Shown here: one piece after another, positions 13,693-14,735 of the stretch | Layout of the letters: every line of letters begins with the position of its first letter | Numbering within the stretch: position 1 is the stretch's first letter | Assembly: GCA_027310845.1 (NCBI GenBank) | Contig: DAIDAB010000021.1 | Coordinates: 1-14,735 of the forward strand | Source: a bacterium | GTDB taxonomy: Archaea; Thermoproteota; Nitrososphaeria; Nitrososphaerales; CADDZS01 | Reading direction: 5' to 3' | DNA: 14,735 nt | The notes under the pieces: generated by a model | The model's input: only the letters and a program-made list of their open reading frames with translations | What the model was told of the DNA's origin: nothing | Database searches by the model: none | Made by a program: the position numbers and the translations under genes

Positions 13693-14424
13693 TTGATCTA
13701 CGATATTTTTGTCTTCAATCTTGTCATAGCCATGGTCATGCTTCTATTCACTTCGTATTTGGACCTTAGAAAGAGAGAAGTAGAAGACAAGGTCTGGATA
13801 GCTTTTGGTGCCTTGGGAGCTGTTCTCGAAGCGTATGAAATCCTAACTGGTGTAACAAGCGCTTTCAGTCTTTTCGTATCCGTTGGTCTCGCAGCTCTAG
13901 TCGGTTTCAGCATTTTCTACTTTGGTTTCTATGGAGGTGCTGATGCAAAGGCGTTGATGGTGCTAGCAGTTCTTGTTCCATATTTCAAACCGAATGTAGG
14001 AATATACCAAATTGTCCCTTTGATTGTTTTGACGAATGGTGTACTGCTTTCGATGACGCTGCCTGTCGCGCTTTTCTTATTGAACATCTCAAGAGTAGTC
14101 AGTGGGCAGAAGATATTCGACGGATTTGACGAATCACGTCTAAGGAAGCTTCTTGCGTGCTTCCTTGGCTACAGGTCAACTGGAAAGCCTAGGGCCTTTC
14201 AATTTCCTATGGAGAAAACCTCGCAATCGAATAATGCGGGGAGTGTGACAGCGCGGAAGAGATTTGACTTCAGCTTCATGCAAGATGAATTCGAAAAGAC
14301 TCCAGGAACTTGGGTAACTCCTGGTATCCCCCTGCTCGTCTTTTTCACGTTTGGTTTTCTTGCCTTACTCACGTACGGGGACATTGTCATTGGCTTAATC
14401 TCCCTGCTAGCGCGAATTTTCTGA
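13693..14424 (+). CDS. Archaeal prepilin peptidase (A24 family, PibD/EppA/FlaK-like)
   Basis: Membrane aspartyl protease that removes class III signal peptides from pilins before assembly. The 243-residue protein begins with a membrane segment (about 6-22) followed by SYLDLRKREVEDKVW, containing catalytic Asp24. The second catalytic Asp84 lies in YGGADAKAL, the local form of the GxGD motif. Further membrane segments are at about 35-52, 56-79, 88-97, 104-130 and 215-240. A loop of about 75 residues (139-212) before the last segment is longer than in minimal A24 enzymes. The start is TTG; upstream in-frame codons offer no standard start close by. It is the only peptidase in the window and a natural partner for the pilus genes at 6914-11459. 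Confidence 0.9.
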   Translation: MIYDIFVFNLVIAMVMLLFTSYLDLRKREVEDKVWIAFGALGAVLEAYEILTGVTSAFSLFVSVGLAALVGFSIFYFGFYGGADAKALMVLAVLVPYFKPNVGIYQIVPLIVLTNGVLLSMTLPVALFLLNISRVVSGQKIFDGFDESRLRKLLACFLGYRSTGKPRAFQFPMEKTSQSNNAGSVTARKRFDFSFMQDEFEKTPGTWVTPGIPLLVFFTFGFLALLTYGDIVIGLISLLARIF

Positions 14425-14434
14425 TTTGCGAGTT

Positions 14435-14735
14435 CTATTTCTGAGCAGTCTGTCTTGAAAGAGGCCGCCTGACTTGTTCTTCGTCTCTTTCCTTCCTCTC
14501 CTGGGTGACAGATCCCTTCAGTGTGGATAGAAGAACTCCCAGAAAGAGAATCAGTAAAGCTCCGTTGATGAGGATGGAAGCCATAGCATAGTAGTCACTT
14601 GCATTCGCGACCGCGAAATCTGCCGCCAACTGCACAACAAGCAAGATTATTACGAATGCGGCGGTCGCAGTTCGCCATGGCCTCGAAAGAAGCCATTTGC
14701 TTTGGATTCCAAGGCCAAACGCGACAAAGCAAAGG
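14435..14735 (-). CDS. Membrane protein, N-terminus beyond the window
   Basis: The frame is open from the right edge to a TAG at 14435-14437, giving 99 visible residues; the start lies outside. The TTG at 14644 is internal, since 30 more in-frame codons precede it with no stop. Visible features are the tail of one hydrophobic segment (LCFVAFGLGI), a loop with RPWRTAT, a segment AAFVIILLVVQLAADFAVA, a second (YAMASILINGALLILFLGVLL), and a charged cytoplasmic-looking tail (QERKERDEEQVRRPLSRQ). I do not recognise the family. It is convergent with the prepilin peptidase, 10 bp away. Confidence 0.7.
   Translation of the reverse strand, partial: LCFVAFGLGIQSKWLLSRPWRTATAAFVIILLVVQLAADFAVANASDYYAMASILINGALLILFLGVLLSTLKGSVTQERKERDEEQVRRPLSRQTAQK

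Noticed and set aside
1..14735. CRISPR arrays, insertion sequences or att-site direct repeats
   Set aside because: No regularly spaced repeats, transposase motifs or long direct/inverted terminal repeats were seen by eye; a self-alignment would be needed to exclude short ones.

Overview
The window reads as archaeal chromosome from the TACK group, most likely a Thaumarchaeota (Nitrososphaeria)-type lineage; this is inference from content, not a database match. The pointers are an archaeal type II glyceraldehyde-3-phosphate dehydrogenase with an archaeal-type phosphoglycerate kinase, a TrpB2-type tryptophan synthase beta chain, an archaeal-style pilus machine with two platform proteins, a zinc-ribbon protein resembling the thaumarchaeal TackOD1 domain, a KaiC-like ATPase, TATA-like promoter boxes, and many TTG starts with little Shine-Dalgarno signal.

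Left part (1-6913). The 3' part of trpB2 enters from the left and ends at a hairpin with a T7 tract. After a gene-poor gap come a NUDIX ADP-ribose pyrophosphatase gene and L-threonine 3-dehydrogenase (tdh), both on the plus strand. Convergent to tdh is a minus-strand cluster: two small unknown genes, then pgk and gap. Three of its four genes are joined by 4-base overlaps. The tdh and gap stop codons share one CTAG. Upstream of the cluster, 6369-6913 lacks a large gene. It holds a 50-codon CxxC mini-gene candidate and a palindrome-rich element that may be a structured RNA.

Middle part (6914-12119). A minus-strand unit runs from a ribbon-helix-helix regulator (11842) through a TadA/FlaI-type secretion ATPase and two TadB/TadC (FlaJ)-type platform proteins to a three-part protein made of a winged helix, zinc ribbons and a nuclease-like fold that appears catalytically dead. 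The regulator is divergent from a 71-codon beta-rich gene. The 61 bp between them are packed with ATATG/CATAT and GCATA/TATGC inverted repeats and with candidate TATA boxes for both directions.

Right part (12116-14735). A KaiC-like protein with one intact and one degenerate ATPase half (minus strand) is divergent from a prepilin peptidase (plus strand), across a 176-bp region holding an 8-bp inverted repeat. A membrane protein gene (minus strand) runs off the right edge.

Together the right two thirds look like a type IV pilus (Tad/Epd-like) locus: assembly ATPase, two platform proteins, prepilin peptidase, and candidate regulators. No pilin gene is visible. The most unusual part is the regulatory layer around it: the RHH protein with its repeat-dense operator, the zinc-ribbon/dead-nuclease protein at the operon end, and the half-degenerate KaiC-like ATPase.
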